Source of the DNA: Planctomycetota bacterium | Lineage (GTDB): Bacteria > Planctomycetota > PLA2 > JAEUHO01 | Assembly: GCA_020631815.1 (NCBI GenBank) | Contig: JACKGW010000007.1 | Span: 146,258-210,257, forward strand | Direction of reading: 5' to 3' | DNA length: 64,000 nucleotides | Shown: positions 43,441 through 52,574 of the stretch, one piece after another | Numbering within the stretch: position 1 is the stretch's first letter | Layout of the letters: each line of letters opens with the position of its first letter | Position numbers and translations under genes: made by a program | The notes under the pieces: generated by a model | What the model was told of the DNA's origin: nothing | The model's input: the letters and a program-made list of their open reading frames with translations, nothing else | Databases searched by the model: none

Positions 43441-43951
43441 TGTGGTGGTGCAGAAGTCCCCTTGCATCTCTAGCCCGGATGTTTCATGAAGCGCGCGGCG
43501 GGATGTGCACAGGGGACCTCCCGACAACGACTTGCGGCCATCTGGTGGGGCACGTCCAAGCGACGGCGTGTCCTCGCGCCGACATCGCGCCCGAGGTGGA
43601 AGCCGTCGCGAGGAGTCGATGCTGAACCCATCTCCGACGAGCGACGGCGAGGAGATCGGGCGCGAGGGCTAGCGAGGACCGCGCGATTCAACCTGTGTTC
43701 ATGGAACATCCGGGCTGGGTGCTGCGGGCTGGGCTGGGGGCGATCAGGCCGCTTCGTCAGCCTCGAGTAACGAATACGAGTCGGCCTCCTCATCGGCCTT
43801 CCGCTCCCCATCCAGCCCGCCGATCGGTGTCGATCGCCTCAAGGACACAGGACGGGGAGTCACGGTTGTGCGGCTTGGTACATGTCACCTGACTTCTGGA
43901 GCGGATCGCTAGCAGGATCCGCCCTCGGAGCGCCTTCGGTTCCGTGCTGGA
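43441..43951. other. Intergenic region with palindromic element
   Basis: 511 bases with no supported gene. It holds a 244-base element bounded by 19-base inverted repeats (43472-43716) with further nested arms inside, and another GC-rich inverted-repeat set near 43725-43825. The promoter of the PQQ gene at 43952 should be at its right end. Confidence 0.55.
43472..43716. mobile_element. MITE-like element bounded by 19-bp inverted repeats
   Basis: The ends AGCCCGGATGTTTCATGAA (43472-43490) and its complement at 43698-43716 match at 18 of 19 positions. Inside are paired arms GTCCTCGC/GCGAGGAC and TCGCGCCCGA/TCGGGCGCGA. No transposase frame and no target-site duplication were found. The end sequence resembles, from memory, ends of some transposons, but that is uncertain. 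Alternative: a stable non-coding RNA or structural DNA. Confidence 0.45.
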
Positions 43952-46900
43952 ATGAGCAGGCCCGTGACCCGTTCCCGGCTCCGTCCCGTGCTTCTCGTGG
44001 CCCTGGTTCTCCTGCCGTGGATGGGTGCCCACGGGCTCGTGCCCCCGGCGGCGGCCGCCGAGGGCGACGACGGCCCGGTGCTGCGCACCGACCCTGCGGG
44101 CGAGGCGACGCGCCTGCTGGCGCGCGCCGCCGCGTCGCTCGACGCGGGCGAGGTGACCGCGGCGCGCCACGACCTGCAGGCGTGCCTGGAGACGGCCCCC
44201 GATGCCCTCGTGGCGTTGCGCGGGCTGGAGACGTTCCTGCCCGTCGGTGAGGACACGACCTTGGCGTGGCCCGCTCGGCGGATCGTGGCCCTGGCCGCGG
44301 CCAAGCTGGGCGACCAGCGTGACGCGCTGGTCGAGCCCTTCGAGGCGGCCGCGGCGCAGCGCATGCAGCGCGCTTGGCTCGGCGAGGGCGCCTCCGCCGC
44401 CGCCGACGTGGCCGTGCGCGACCCGATGACGCGCGCGGGGGATGCCGCCCTGTTGGTGATGGCCGAGTCTGCCGTCGAAGCGGGTGACCTCGCCGGCGCC
44501 GTGACCGGGCTGCGCATGTGGCTCGACGTGCACGGACCGCGCGCGCCAGCGGCGCGCCGCCATGCCGTCCTGTTGCGTCTGGCCGACGTCCTGGCGCACA
44601 TGGAAGACGCCGGCGGCCTGCTGCGGTTGCGCGTGCGCTTGGGCGACGACGAGCAGGACGCCGACGCACTCCCCGCGCTGCTCGATGCCTTGGTCTCGCG
44701 AGAGGCGGCCCGGCCGACACCCCAGGCACCCGACGGCCCGCGAGGGCCGCTCGACCCGGGCCCGCTTGCGGTGCTGTGGTCGGTGGACGTGAGCGATCCG
44801 TCGTGGGTGCGGGTGCCCCGCGTCGACGAGGGCACCGAGGTGCGCTCCGGCGCGCTCGTCGACGGGGATGTCGTCTACGTGCATGCGGCGCGCACGGTCC
44901 GGGCGCTGGACGCGCGCAGCGGGCTCGAGCTGTGGCGTTTCCCGCCGCGCGAGATCCCGCTCTCGCGCACTCACGACCCCGCCGTGCGCCATGCTCCTGC
45001 CGATCGGCCCGTGCACGCCGTCGTTCCCGCAGGTGACCTGCTCTTGGTCGTACTGGGCGATCCGCCCTCCACGGGCAGCTACGAAGTGCAGGGCACCGTC
45101 TGGGGCGAGGACAACATCGTCGAGTACCCCCGCACGCACCTCGTGGCGCTGGACAAGGCGAGCGGCGAGCTGCGCTGGCGCAGTGGCGCACTGACCGAGA
45201 CCGACATGCTGCTCGGCGATCCGGACGTGGGTTGCCAGAGCCCGCCCCTGGTCGTGGGGGATCGCGTCTACGCCTGCTTCGGCAAGCTCGAAGCAGGCGC
45301 CGTGGTGCACGCGGTGTGCTTGCGTCGCGACGATGGCGCCTTGCTCTGGCGGACGCCGTTGGCGGCCGGTGTGAGCGGGCGCGCACCCGATCGCGCCAAC
45401 TGGGGGCGCTTCCGCCAAGCCCACCGCAACGTCCTGCCCTTCGGCTCGCCGCCCGCGCTCGCCGGCAACGAGCTGTGCTTCGTCACCCATGCAGGCTTCG
45501 TCGCCGCCCTGGACCCGGAGCGTGGGCGCACGCGCTGGGTGCGCGCCCTCCAGCCCTACGCGCGGGGGGGTGCGGCGGACGGGCTGGCGGCGCGGCGCGG
45601 CTTCGGCATGACGAACGCGCCCTGGGCTTGGGGCGATGCGTGGATCGTCGCCGCGCACGACAGCCCGCGCTTGGTCGCCCTCGAGCGGGGCAGTGGGCGG
45701 CTGCGTTGGTCGACGGAGCTGGCGGGCGAGGACACGCAGTGGCTCGCCGATGCCGTGCGGCATCTGATCGGTGTCGTGCCCGGGCGCGACGGCGCGCCGC
45801 TGCTCCGGCTCGTCGGCGAAGGGCGCGTGGGCGTGGACCCGCGCGACGGTGCACTCGTTGCGTCCGAGCTCGACATCGGCGGCTGGACGTCGAGCCGCGG
45901 CCTGGACCTGCTGGCCCGTCCGTACGTCGACGCGCAGGGCATCGCCACGTGGCGCGACGGCGGCTGGCAGTCGATGGGCTGGGACCTGGGCGAGGACCCC
46001 GAAGCCGCCACGCACGTGCTACGGACGGCCGAGGGGCCAGGGGCACCGGCGAGCGGGCACCTGCTCCCGCTGGCCGACGACCGCTGGCTCGTCGTGGGGC
46101 AGGACCGGGTAGCCGTGATCGCGCCTGCCGAGCAGGTGGAGCGCGCGCGGTCCGAGGTCGTCGCCTCGGCGGAAGCCCTGCGCCTGGCTGTCGCGGCGGG
46201 CGACGTCCAACAGGCCCTGGCGCTTGCGCGTCCGTATCTCGCGCCCGAGCGCGGGCCGGCCGCGCACGAGCTGGTCGAGTCGTGCCTGCCGGGCTTGCTG
46301 GCCACGCTCGGCGGTGCGGAGTCGGCGCGCGCGCTGGCCTCGCTCGTCGAGGCCTTGCCGCCGTCCGCGCGAGGTACATGGCGCCTGGCGACGGCTCCCC
46401 TCCTTGCGGCACACGGCGCGGGGCCGGAGGCGGTAGCTGCGCTCGAGGCGGAGCTCGTCGCGCCCACGCAGCCCATCGCCGACGTCACCCGGCGGCTGCT
46501 GCTCGTCGAAGCGTCCTTGGACCGCCGTGACCTCGTGGAAGCGCGCGAACAGCGTGCGGAAGCCGCGCTGGCCGCGGCACCGGACATCCGCGCCTTGCGC
46601 TTGGTGGCGCGCCGCTTCCCCGGCACGCCGGCGGCCACGCGTGCGCGGGCCCGCTGCGTCCGTCTCGCGTTGGAGGCCGGTGATGCGGTGGGGGCCGCCG
46701 CGGCGCTGGCCGACTTGCGACTCGATCCCGGGCCCGAGGTCGCGCTGACGGGCGAGGGCCTGCCGAGCGCGCCCGTCCGTCGTGCACTGCTCGAGGCCGA
46801 CCTGTGGCTCGATGCCTCGCAGGTGCGCGAGGCGCGCGATCTCCTCGACCTGCTCGAGGGCGAAGAGCCTGCGAGCGCGACGGCGCGCGGTCGCGACCGG

Positions 46901-48658
46901 ACCACCATCTTGCGACGCGCGTTGGCGGAGCACGCTTGCTGGCCCGGCCGCGGCCCCGCGGACCCCGACGAGCCCGTGGTGCGCGTCTTGGACGCACGGC
47001 ACGTGTCACACGCCGACTCCGTGCGCGGCGTGCGCTGGCTCGGCCTCGAGGGGCCCGGAGCGCACCTGTGGCGCGATGCCGTCCCGTACGTGCGCGGCCT
47101 GGAGGTGGGCATCGCCGAGCCCGGGCGGGGCCCGGCCGCGTTGCTCGGAGGCGACGACCTCGGCTGGTTTGGCGGGACGCTGCGCGAGCTGGCCCGCGGT
47201 CCTTCCGAGGGGGGCGTGCTGATCGGGCACGTCGTGGCACGGCAGCCCGCCGACCTCAGTGGCGTGGCGGCGGGCGACGTGCTGGCTGCGTGGGGTGGCG
47301 AGCGCCTCGAGGGCGTCGACCACTTCATGGGCGCCGTGGGAAGGACGCAACCGGGCGCCGTGGTCGCCGCCGAGGTGCGCCGCCACGGTCGCATCGTGCT
47401 GGACCGCTTCCGTGCGGGCAGCCGGCCGACGGATCAAGGTGTGCTGCTGCCGTACGACAAGCTCTACGTGCGCGAGGACGGCAGTGCGGTGCTCCCGTGT
47501 CGCTCGGGACTCGATCGCCTGCAGCCGTCGCCCGCACGTCGCACCCCGCTGTGGCGTGACGGCAAGGCCCGCGGCATCGTCTCGCACGTGGTCGTGCGAG
47601 GCGCGCTCGCCTACGTGGCGATCACCTACCGACTGCACATGGACCGCGTCGTCGCGGTCGATCTCGACGCGAAGCGCGAGGTCTGGAGCGCCGAGGTGCC
47701 AGGGCGCGTGCGGCACCTCGTCGTGACGGCGAGCGCCTTGGCGGTCGGCTTCGACGGACCCGACGGCGTGCTGGTGCTCGACGCCTTCGATGGCGCGCTC
47801 CGCCAGGAGATCGCGGTCACCCCGCCCTGGGTGGACGACCTGCGCTCGACGTGGGTGGACCGCTTCGCCTGGGACGCCTCGCTCGGCAACCTGTTCGCGC
47901 TCGAGCGCGACGGCGAGCGGGGCCCGGTTCATCTCGTCTGGTACGACACGACGACGGGCCAACGTCGGGATCGCTCGCCGGCGCTGGTGCAGCACCGTCC
48001 GGGACGCGACGCCAGCGTGTCGGTGGGGGCCTTCGCCGCGACGCCCGACGGACCGCACGGGATCTTCGTCGTGATCCCACCGCTGCTCGCGACGGGCCCC
48101 GTCACCCGCCTGCGCCTGGACTCCACGCACATCTACAGCGACCAGGCGCACCACGGCGTGCTGGACGCCGACTCCCGCTTGTTCGTGCGCGGGCGCCACC
48201 TGTGCCTGCTGCGCATGCCCGATCGCGGGGGACGGCCCGTGGCCGTCATGGTGCTGCAGCACGACCCGAGCGTCTCGCGCCAGATGGCGGGTCTCCCGGG
48301 CGTGCAGCCCGCAGGCGATGCGTTCGCCCTGGAGCACGCCCCCAAGTACCTGAGTGGCCCGCGGGACGACCGGTACCTCATCGATGCCGTGGCCACGCAC
48401 GAGGGACTTGCGCTCTTGGCGGCCAACCTCCTCGAAGGAAGTCGCATGGAAGCGGGCTGGGTCGCGTTCGCGCCGCCGCCCGAAGCCGGCGACGCGATGG
48501 ACGGCAACCGCAGCTTGTCGTTGGTGGACGCGGCAACCATCGACGGACGCCGCCATGCGCCCGTCGCCGGCGCCACGGCGTGGTTCGTGCCGGTCGATGC
48601 GGGGGCGCGTCGCGTTCCGCTCGAGCGCCCCGTGTTCGGCCGACCCACGCCGCGCTGA
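43952..48658 (+). CDS. Secreted giant PQQ-type beta-propeller protein with PDZ domain
   Basis: 1568 residues. Signal peptide (RPVLLVALVLLPWMGAHGLV, cleavage after AAAA), short helical region, then a PQQ/WD40-like propeller (about 270-740: VRALDARSGLELWRF, LVALDKASGELRWRSG, LVALERGSGRLRWSTE). A helical middle (750-1010) leads to a PDZ-like domain (about 1085-1155, GVLIGHVVARQPADLSGVAA) and a second propeller (about 1180-1540). Propellers of this type can be scaffolds or enzymes; no catalytic residues were identified. The ATG lacks a clear ribosome-binding site. Function unknown. Confidence 0.82.
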   Translation: MSRPVTRSRLRPVLLVALVLLPWMGAHGLVPPAAAAEGDDGPVLRTDPAGEATRLLARAAASLDAGEVTAARHDLQACLETAPDALVALRGLETFLPVGEDTTLAWPARRIVALAAAKLGDQRDALVEPFEAAAAQRMQRAWLGEGASAAADVAVRDPMTRAGDAALLVMAESAVEAGDLAGAVTGLRMWLDVHGPRAPAARRHAVLLRLADVLAHMEDAGGLLRLRVRLGDDEQDADALPALLDALVSREAARPTPQAPDGPRGPLDPGPLAVLWSVDVSDPSWVRVPRVDEGTEVRSGALVDGDVVYVHAARTVRALDARSGLELWRFPPREIPLSRTHDPAVRHAPADRPVHAVVPAGDLLLVVLGDPPSTGSYEVQGTVWGEDNIVEYPRTHLVALDKASGELRWRSGALTETDMLLGDPDVGCQSPPLVVGDRVYACFGKLEAGAVVHAVCLRRDDGALLWRTPLAAGVSGRAPDRANWGRFRQAHRNVLPFGSPPALAGNELCFVTHAGFVAALDPERGRTRWVRALQPYARGGAADGLAARRGFGMTNAPWAWGDAWIVAAHDSPRLVALERGSGRLRWSTELAGEDTQWLADAVRHLIGVVPGRDGAPLLRLVGEGRVGVDPRDGALVASELDIGGWTSSRGLDLLARPYVDAQGIATWRDGGWQSMGWDLGEDPEAATHVLRTAEGPGAPASGHLLPLADDRWLVVGQDRVAVIAPAEQVERARSEVVASAEALRLAVAAGDVQQALALARPYLAPERGPAAHELVESCLPGLLATLGGAESARALASLVEALPPSARGTWRLATAPLLAAHGAGPEAVAALEAELVAPTQPIADVTRRLLLVEASLDRRDLVEAREQRAEAALAAAPDIRALRLVARRFPGTPAATRARARCVRLALEAGDAVGAAAALADLRLDPGPEVALTGEGLPSAPVRRALLEADLWLDASQVREARDLLDLLEGEEPASATARGRDRTTILRRALAEHACWPGRGPADPDEPVVRVLDARHVSHADSVRGVRWLGLEGPGAHLWRDAVPYVRGLEVGIAEPGRGPAALLGGDDLGWFGGTLRELARGPSEGGVLIGHVVARQPADLSGVAAGDVLAAWGGERLEGVDHFMGAVGRTQPGAVVAAEVRRHGRIVLDRFRAGSRPTDQGVLLPYDKLYVREDGSAVLPCRSGLDRLQPSPARRTPLWRDGKARGIVSHVVVRGALAYVAITYRLHMDRVVAVDLDAKREVWSAEVPGRVRHLVVTASALAVGFDGPDGVLVLDAFDGALRQEIAVTPPWVDDLRSTWVDRFAWDASLGNLFALERDGERGPVHLVWYDTTTGQRRDRSPALVQHRPGRDASVSVGAFAATPDGPHGIFVVIPPLLATGPVTRLRLDSTHIYSDQAHHGVLDADSRLFVRGRHLCLLRMPDRGGRPVAVMVLQHDPSVSRQMAGLPGVQPAGDAFALEHAPKYLSGPRDDRYLIDAVATHEGLALLAANLLEGSRMEAGWVAFAPPPEAGDAMDGNRSLSLVDAATIDGRRHAPVAGATAWFVPVDAGARRVPLERPVFGRPTPR

Positions 48659-48684
48659 CGGCGACGGGCCCCAGCGAACCCGCG

Positions 48685-49149
48685 TCAGGCGGTCTGCGTG
48701 AGGAGGTCGACGACCTCCTGGGCCGACGGCGCGGTCAGGATGCGCTGCCGCACGTCCTCGAGCTTGAGGCGCTTGCTGATCTGGGCGAGCAGCTCGAGGT
48801 AGGGCTTCTTGGCATCTTGCGGGCCGGCGATGAGCACGACGATGTGCACGGGCTTGTTGTCGATGCTGTCGAAGGGCAGGCCTCCGGCGTGGCGGCCGAC
48901 GGCGACGACGAACGAGCGCACGCCGGCGATCCGCGCGTGCGGGATGGCGATGCCGAGCCCGATGCCGGTGCTCAGCAGGTTCTCGCGATCGCGCACCGCG
49001 CCGAGCAGCGCCTCGGCATCCTCGACGTCGGGCGAGGTCGCTGCGGCGTTTACGAGCTCCTCGAGCGCCGCGACCTTGGTCGTGGCGGCGAGGTCGACGA
49101 CGCGCGAGGCGTCCATGTGATCGGCCAGGCGTAGAGGCGCGTTCGCCAT
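48685..49149 (-). CDS. PTS EIIA domain protein (fructose/nitrogen type, PtsN-like)
   Basis: 154 residues, the size of a single EIIA-Ntr domain. The active-site motif GIGIAIPHARI-type sequence (here LGIAIPHARI, H71) is intact, and the family stretch FDSIDNKPVHIVVLIAGP follows. Such proteins receive phosphate from HPr/NPr and usually regulate rather than transport. The ATG at 49149 is chosen because upstream codons look non-coding. It is the third gene of a minus-strand rplS-yraN-ptsN group. Confidence 0.9.
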   Translation of the reverse strand: MANAPLRLADHMDASRVVDLAATTKVAALEELVNAAATSPDVEDAEALLGAVRDRENLLSTGIGLGIAIPHARIAGVRSFVVAVGRHAGGLPFDSIDNKPVHIVVLIAGPQDAKKPYLELLAQISKRLKLEDVRQRILTAPSAQEVVDLLTQTA

Positions 49150-49223
49150 GGTGAGGCTGCCGGCTCCGTGGGGGGCACCCCCCCCCGGGGGCCGCCGTCG
49201 ATACCACGGGTCGGCGCCCAGGC

Positions 49224-49763
49224 CTACCGAATGGAGCCTGCGTTCCCGTGGAAGCCGTCTTCCGCGGCCCGGATCTCGTCCCGGCGGTGCTCCACGGACG
49301 ATCGCGGCCAGCGGCCGAAGCAGACGAGCACGAGGTCCACGCGCACCGCGCGGCGCCTCAGGTCGGGCCGTCGCTCGAGCCACGCCGCGACGCGCGCCAA
49401 GCGGCGGCGCTGGGCGGGGCCCAGGCGGGCCGCGAGCTCGGCGAAGGGCGTGTCCCGGCCGCTCTTCACCTCCACGACGACCACCGTGTCGCCGTCGACG
49501 GCGAGCAGGTCGATCTCGCCGGGCGGGAGGCGCAGGCGGCGCGCCGCCATGCGGAACCCCCGCCGCGCGAGGAAGCGCGCCGCGCGCCGCTCCCCACGCC
49601 GCCCCAAGGCATGGTCCTCGCGGGCATGGCCGCCTCGCTCATGGCCCCCGCGCGCAGGGTGCCTGCGCCCCGGACCGCTCTCGCTCCGATCGTGCTCATC
49701 GCGATCGTGGTCACGGCGATCGTGGGGCACGGACCTGGGACGCGGGCGGCGGCGGAAGCACAC
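49224..49763 (-). CDS. YraN-family (UPF0102) endonuclease-like protein
   Basis: 179 residues, longer than the usual 115-130. The core (about 53-150) has the family pattern LGRRGERRAARFLARRGF and the PD-(D/E)xK-type site PGEIDLLAVDGDTVVVVEVK. Biochemical role in the family is poorly defined. The first 50 residues are rich in His, Arg and Asp (HDRRDHDRDEHDR) and have no parallel in the family; the true start may be further in. It lies downstream of rplS, as in many genomes. Confidence 0.85.
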   Translation of the reverse strand: MCFRRRPRPRSVPHDRRDHDRDEHDRSESGPGRRHPARGGHERGGHAREDHALGRRGERRAARFLARRGFRMAARRLRLPPGEIDLLAVDGDTVVVVEVKSGRDTPFAELAARLGPAQRRRLARVAAWLERRPDLRRRAVRVDLVLVCFGRWPRSSVEHRRDEIRAAEDGFHGNAGSIR

Positions 49764-49851
49764 CCCCGCACCACGCCGCGCGAGACGCAGCGGTCACGTA
49801 CAGGACGCGGGGCTCACGGGGCGCGGCCGCGCGGCGGCCCGACGTGCGGTG

Positions 49852-50259
49852 CTAGGAGGCCTCGACGGGCTCGGGCACGGCGCGAGCGGGGGCCTGCTCG
49901 ATCTGGCCGCGACGACCCAGGACCTCGCGCAGCTTGGTGCGCTTGCCCACGCGATCGCGGAGGTAGTACAGCTTCGCGCGACGAACGCGGCCGCGGCGGT
50001 TGATCTGCACGCCTTCGACCACGGGGCTGTGCATCGGGAAGATGCGCTCGACGCCCTCGCCAGCCACGATGCGACGCACGGTGAACGTGCGGCCGAGGCC
50101 CGCACCGCGCATCTTGATCACGGTGCCCGAGAACGTCTGGATGCGCTGCTTCTCGCCCTCGGTGATACGGACCGCGACGTCCACGGAGTCACCAATGGCG
50201 AGCGGGGGGAGATCCTGGCGGGTCCAGGGCGCCTCGAAGGAACGGATGCGGGACGACAT
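49852..50259 (-). CDS. rplS: 50S ribosomal protein L19
   Basis: 135 residues. Clear L19 features: IGDSVDVAVRITEGEKQRIQ, FSGTVIKMRGAGLGRTFTVR and YYLRDRVGKRTKLRE. GGGAG precedes the ATG at 50259. In most bacteria rplS follows trmD in one operon; here trmD lies head to head with it on the other strand, 187 bases away. The C-terminus has a short Ala/Pro/Glu-rich extension. Confidence 0.96.
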   Translation of the reverse strand: MSSRIRSFEAPWTRQDLPPLAIGDSVDVAVRITEGEKQRIQTFSGTVIKMRGAGLGRTFTVRRIVAGEGVERIFPMHSPVVEGVQINRRGRVRRAKLYYLRDRVGKRTKLREVLGRRGQIEQAPARAVPEPVEAS

Positions 50260-50446
50260 GGCGGATCTCCCAAGCTCACGCGGGCGCCGGCTTCGAGACC
50301 AAGACGCCTCGAGACCAGGACCACGGGAAGGTTCCCCCGCGGCCGGACGGCCTTTGCAGGGGGAAGCCCCGGATGGTACGCCCAGGCCCTCGGCCGTCAT
50401 GCCTTTTCCGGCCCTCGAGGGCCGGCCGGCCGACCCGGCGCCCGCC

Positions 50447-51172
50447 ATGCATGCCACGGTCGTGACCCTCTTCCCCGGTCTGTTCGCCCCTTGGCTCACG
50501 TCCAGCGTGGTCGGTCGGGCTGTCGTGGGCGGGCTGGTGACCGTCGATTTCGTCGACCTCCGCGAGCTTGGCGAGGGCCGCCACCGCGTCGTGGACGACC
50601 GCCCCTTCGGCGGGGGGCCCGGCATGGTGCTCATGGCCGAGCCCGTCGTCCAGGCCGTGGAGCAGGCCCGTGGCCGCCATGGGCCCGCGGTGCGCACGCT
50701 GCTGTTGACGCCCCAGGGCCGCCGCTTCGACCAGCGCTTCGCCGAGGAGCTGGCGACCGCGCCGGACGGCTTCGTGCTGCTCGCCGGACGCTACGAGGGC
50801 ATCGACGAGCGGGCCATCGAGGTCCTGCAGCCCGAGGAGGTCAGCATCGGGGACTTCGTGCTGTCCGGCGGGGAGGCCGCGGCACTCGTCATCCTCGACG
50901 CCGTGGCCCGGCTGGTCCCGGGCGTCCTGGGGCACGAGGACAGTGCGACCGAGGACAGCTTCTCGGGGCCCGAGCGGCTGCTCGACCACCCGCATTACAC
51001 GCGTCCCGCGTCGTGGCGTGGGCACGAGGTGCCGCCGGTGCTCTTGGGCGGCGACCATGGGGCCATCGCCGCGTGGCGGCGCGAGCAGCGGCTGGCGCGC
51101 ACGCGCGCGCGGCGGCCCGATCTGCTCGAGCCGCGGGGCGACAAGGAGGGCGCATGTTCACCGGAATCGTGA
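50447..51172 (+). CDS. trmD: tRNA (guanine-N1)-methyltransferase TrmD
   Basis: 241 residues, normal length. TrmD methylates G37 of tRNAs and has the SPOUT knot. Family motifs: N-terminal VVTLFPGLFAPWL, FGGGPGMVL (about 55-63), LAGRYEGIDERA and SIGDFVLSGGEAA. The ATG at 50447 aligns with the usual N-terminus; an in-frame ATG at 50399 would add 16 residues. Its end overlaps ribE by 19 bases. Confidence 0.95.
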   Translation: MHATVVTLFPGLFAPWLTSSVVGRAVVGGLVTVDFVDLRELGEGRHRVVDDRPFGGGPGMVLMAEPVVQAVEQARGRHGPAVRTLLLTPQGRRFDQRFAEELATAPDGFVLLAGRYEGIDERAIEVLQPEEVSIGDFVLSGGEAAALVILDAVARLVPGVLGHEDSATEDSFSGPERLLDHPHYTRPASWRGHEVPPVLLGGDHGAIAAWRREQRLARTRARRPDLLEPRGDKEGACSPES

Positions 51173-51804
51173 CGCATCGCGGGCGGCTCCAAGCCGTCGA
51201 TCGCCAGGGCGTGGACGGTGGCCTCGTACGCCTCGTCCTGGAGCCGGAGGCCCCGCTGCCGCGCACGGCGATCGGCGACAGCGTCGCGGTGGACGGCGTG
51301 TGCCTGACGGCCGTGGAGGTGGATGCGGACCGCCTCGCCTTCGACGTGATCCCCGAGACGCTGCGCAAGACGGCGCTGGGCGACCGCCTGCCGGGCGATC
51401 TCGTGCACCTGGAGCCGGCGCTCCGCCTGGGGGACCCGCTCGGGGGGCATTGGGTGCAGGGGCATGTCGACGGCACGGGCGTGCTCGTGTCGCGTGAAGC
51501 CCACGGCGAGGACCTGGTGCTCGAGATCGCCGTGCCGGAGGACCTGCTCGACGGGCTGCTGCCCAAGGGCTCGGTGACGCTGGACGGCGTCAGCCTGACG
51601 GTGGGCGAAGTGGCGCGGGCGCCCGACGGGGAGCCCGAGGGCCTGCCGGGGCGCTTCCGCGTGTACCTGATCCCGCACACCGTGGCGGTCACCGGGCTCG
51701 GGACCAAGGCCGTGGGGGAGCGCGTCAACGTCGAGGTCGACGTGCTGGGCCGCTGGGTGAAGCACCACCTCGAGCGGGGAGTCCGTCCCCCCGCCGACCG
51801 ATAG
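51154..51804 (+). CDS. ribE: Riboflavin synthase alpha chain
   Basis: 216 residues. Joins two molecules of 6,7-dimethyl-8-ribityllumazine to give riboflavin. Two lumazine-binding repeats are visible: MFTGIVTHRGRL...SVAVDGVCLTAV and GGHWVQGHVDGTG...GSVTLDGVSLTV. AAGGAGGGC precedes the ATG, which lies inside the 3' end of trmD. No other riboflavin gene is in the window and no FMN riboswitch is seen here. Confidence 0.95.
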   Translation: MFTGIVTHRGRLQAVDRQGVDGGLVRLVLEPEAPLPRTAIGDSVAVDGVCLTAVEVDADRLAFDVIPETLRKTALGDRLPGDLVHLEPALRLGDPLGGHWVQGHVDGTGVLVSREAHGEDLVLEIAVPEDLLDGLLPKGSVTLDGVSLTVGEVARAPDGEPEGLPGRFRVYLIPHTVAVTGLGTKAVGERVNVEVDVLGRWVKHHLERGVRPPADR

Positions 51805-51851
51805 ACAGAGGGGGGCCGCACGCCGCGGCCGCCCCCGAAGGAGGCGATGCC

Positions 51852-52574
51852 ATGCGACGCCTGGGTCTCTGTGCGACTGCGCTGCTTCTCGCCGCGTGCA
51901 CCGGGCCCCTGCCCTCGCAGCGCCTGGGGCTCGCGCCCCTGACCGATCCCGGGCCCTACCGCCTGCGCCTGGCGCCCTACAAGATCGACCCCTCGCTGCC
52001 CGACCCCTACGCGGCGCCCCGGCCAGCGGCACAGCCCGCCCCGGCGGCCGCGCCCTCGCGGCCGCCGAGTCGTCGTGGGGGCGGCGTGGTGGCGCTCAGC
52101 GCGCAAGACCTCGCGCCCATCCACGCGTGGCTCGGGACGCCCGACAACGGGCAGTGGATCCTCGGCGACGTCGTCGACGTGGTCGTGAGCAAGGAGTTCT
52201 TCGCGAGCACGCTGACCGTCAACACGATCTCGGGCTTCATGCGCGAGGTCACGGTGCGGCGTGAGGACCGCATCGTGGGCAACGACGAGCTCATCACGCT
52301 CACCTACATGGGCCAGCCCGGGACCGAGCACGCCATCACGGCGCCGCGCGTGCAGCTTGGCCCCGGCCTCATGGTCAGCGCGCGTCGCGTGCTGCGCTTG
52401 CGCATGGTGAAGACCGAGGATCCTGCGCGTCCCGTCCGGGCCCGCATCGTGGCGCAGGGACGCAGTCGTCGCGGACACGGTGACAAGGTCGTGCAGCGCG
52501 GCGAGGTCCTGCAGATCCGCGGTGAGCTGGCGTGGGACCCGCGCTCGCGTCGTTGGGTCTGGTCCGCGTCGTGA
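51852..52574 (+). CDS. Lipoprotein of unknown function (FlgH-like in outline)
   Basis: 240 residues. Signal sequence ends in LLLAAC, lipobox Cys at residue 16. A proline/alanine-rich linker (about 50-75) leads to a mainly beta domain with VVDVVVSKEFFASTLTVNTI. The size and outline recall small outer-membrane lipoproteins such as FlgH but no family can be assigned. GAAGGAGG precedes the ATG. Its stop overlaps the esterase GTG. Confidence 0.75.
   Translation: MRRLGLCATALLLAACTGPLPSQRLGLAPLTDPGPYRLRLAPYKIDPSLPDPYAAPRPAAQPAPAAAPSRPPSRRGGGVVALSAQDLAPIHAWLGTPDNGQWILGDVVDVVVSKEFFASTLTVNTISGFMREVTVRREDRIVGNDELITLTYMGQPGTEHAITAPRVQLGPGLMVSARRVLRLRMVKTEDPARPVRARIVAQGRSRRGHGDKVVQRGEVLQIRGELAWDPRSRRWVWSAS

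Noticed and set aside
43441..43951. RNase P RNA, tmRNA or SRP RNA in the intergenic region
   Set aside because: None of the conserved core sequences of these RNAs was seen; an element with inverted repeats fits better.
49466..50003. Hydrophobic plus-strand peptide (IVLIAIVVTAIVG) inside the yraN region
   Set aside because: Arises from a repeated gatcgtg DNA track antisense to yraN and overlaps rplS; no start signal.
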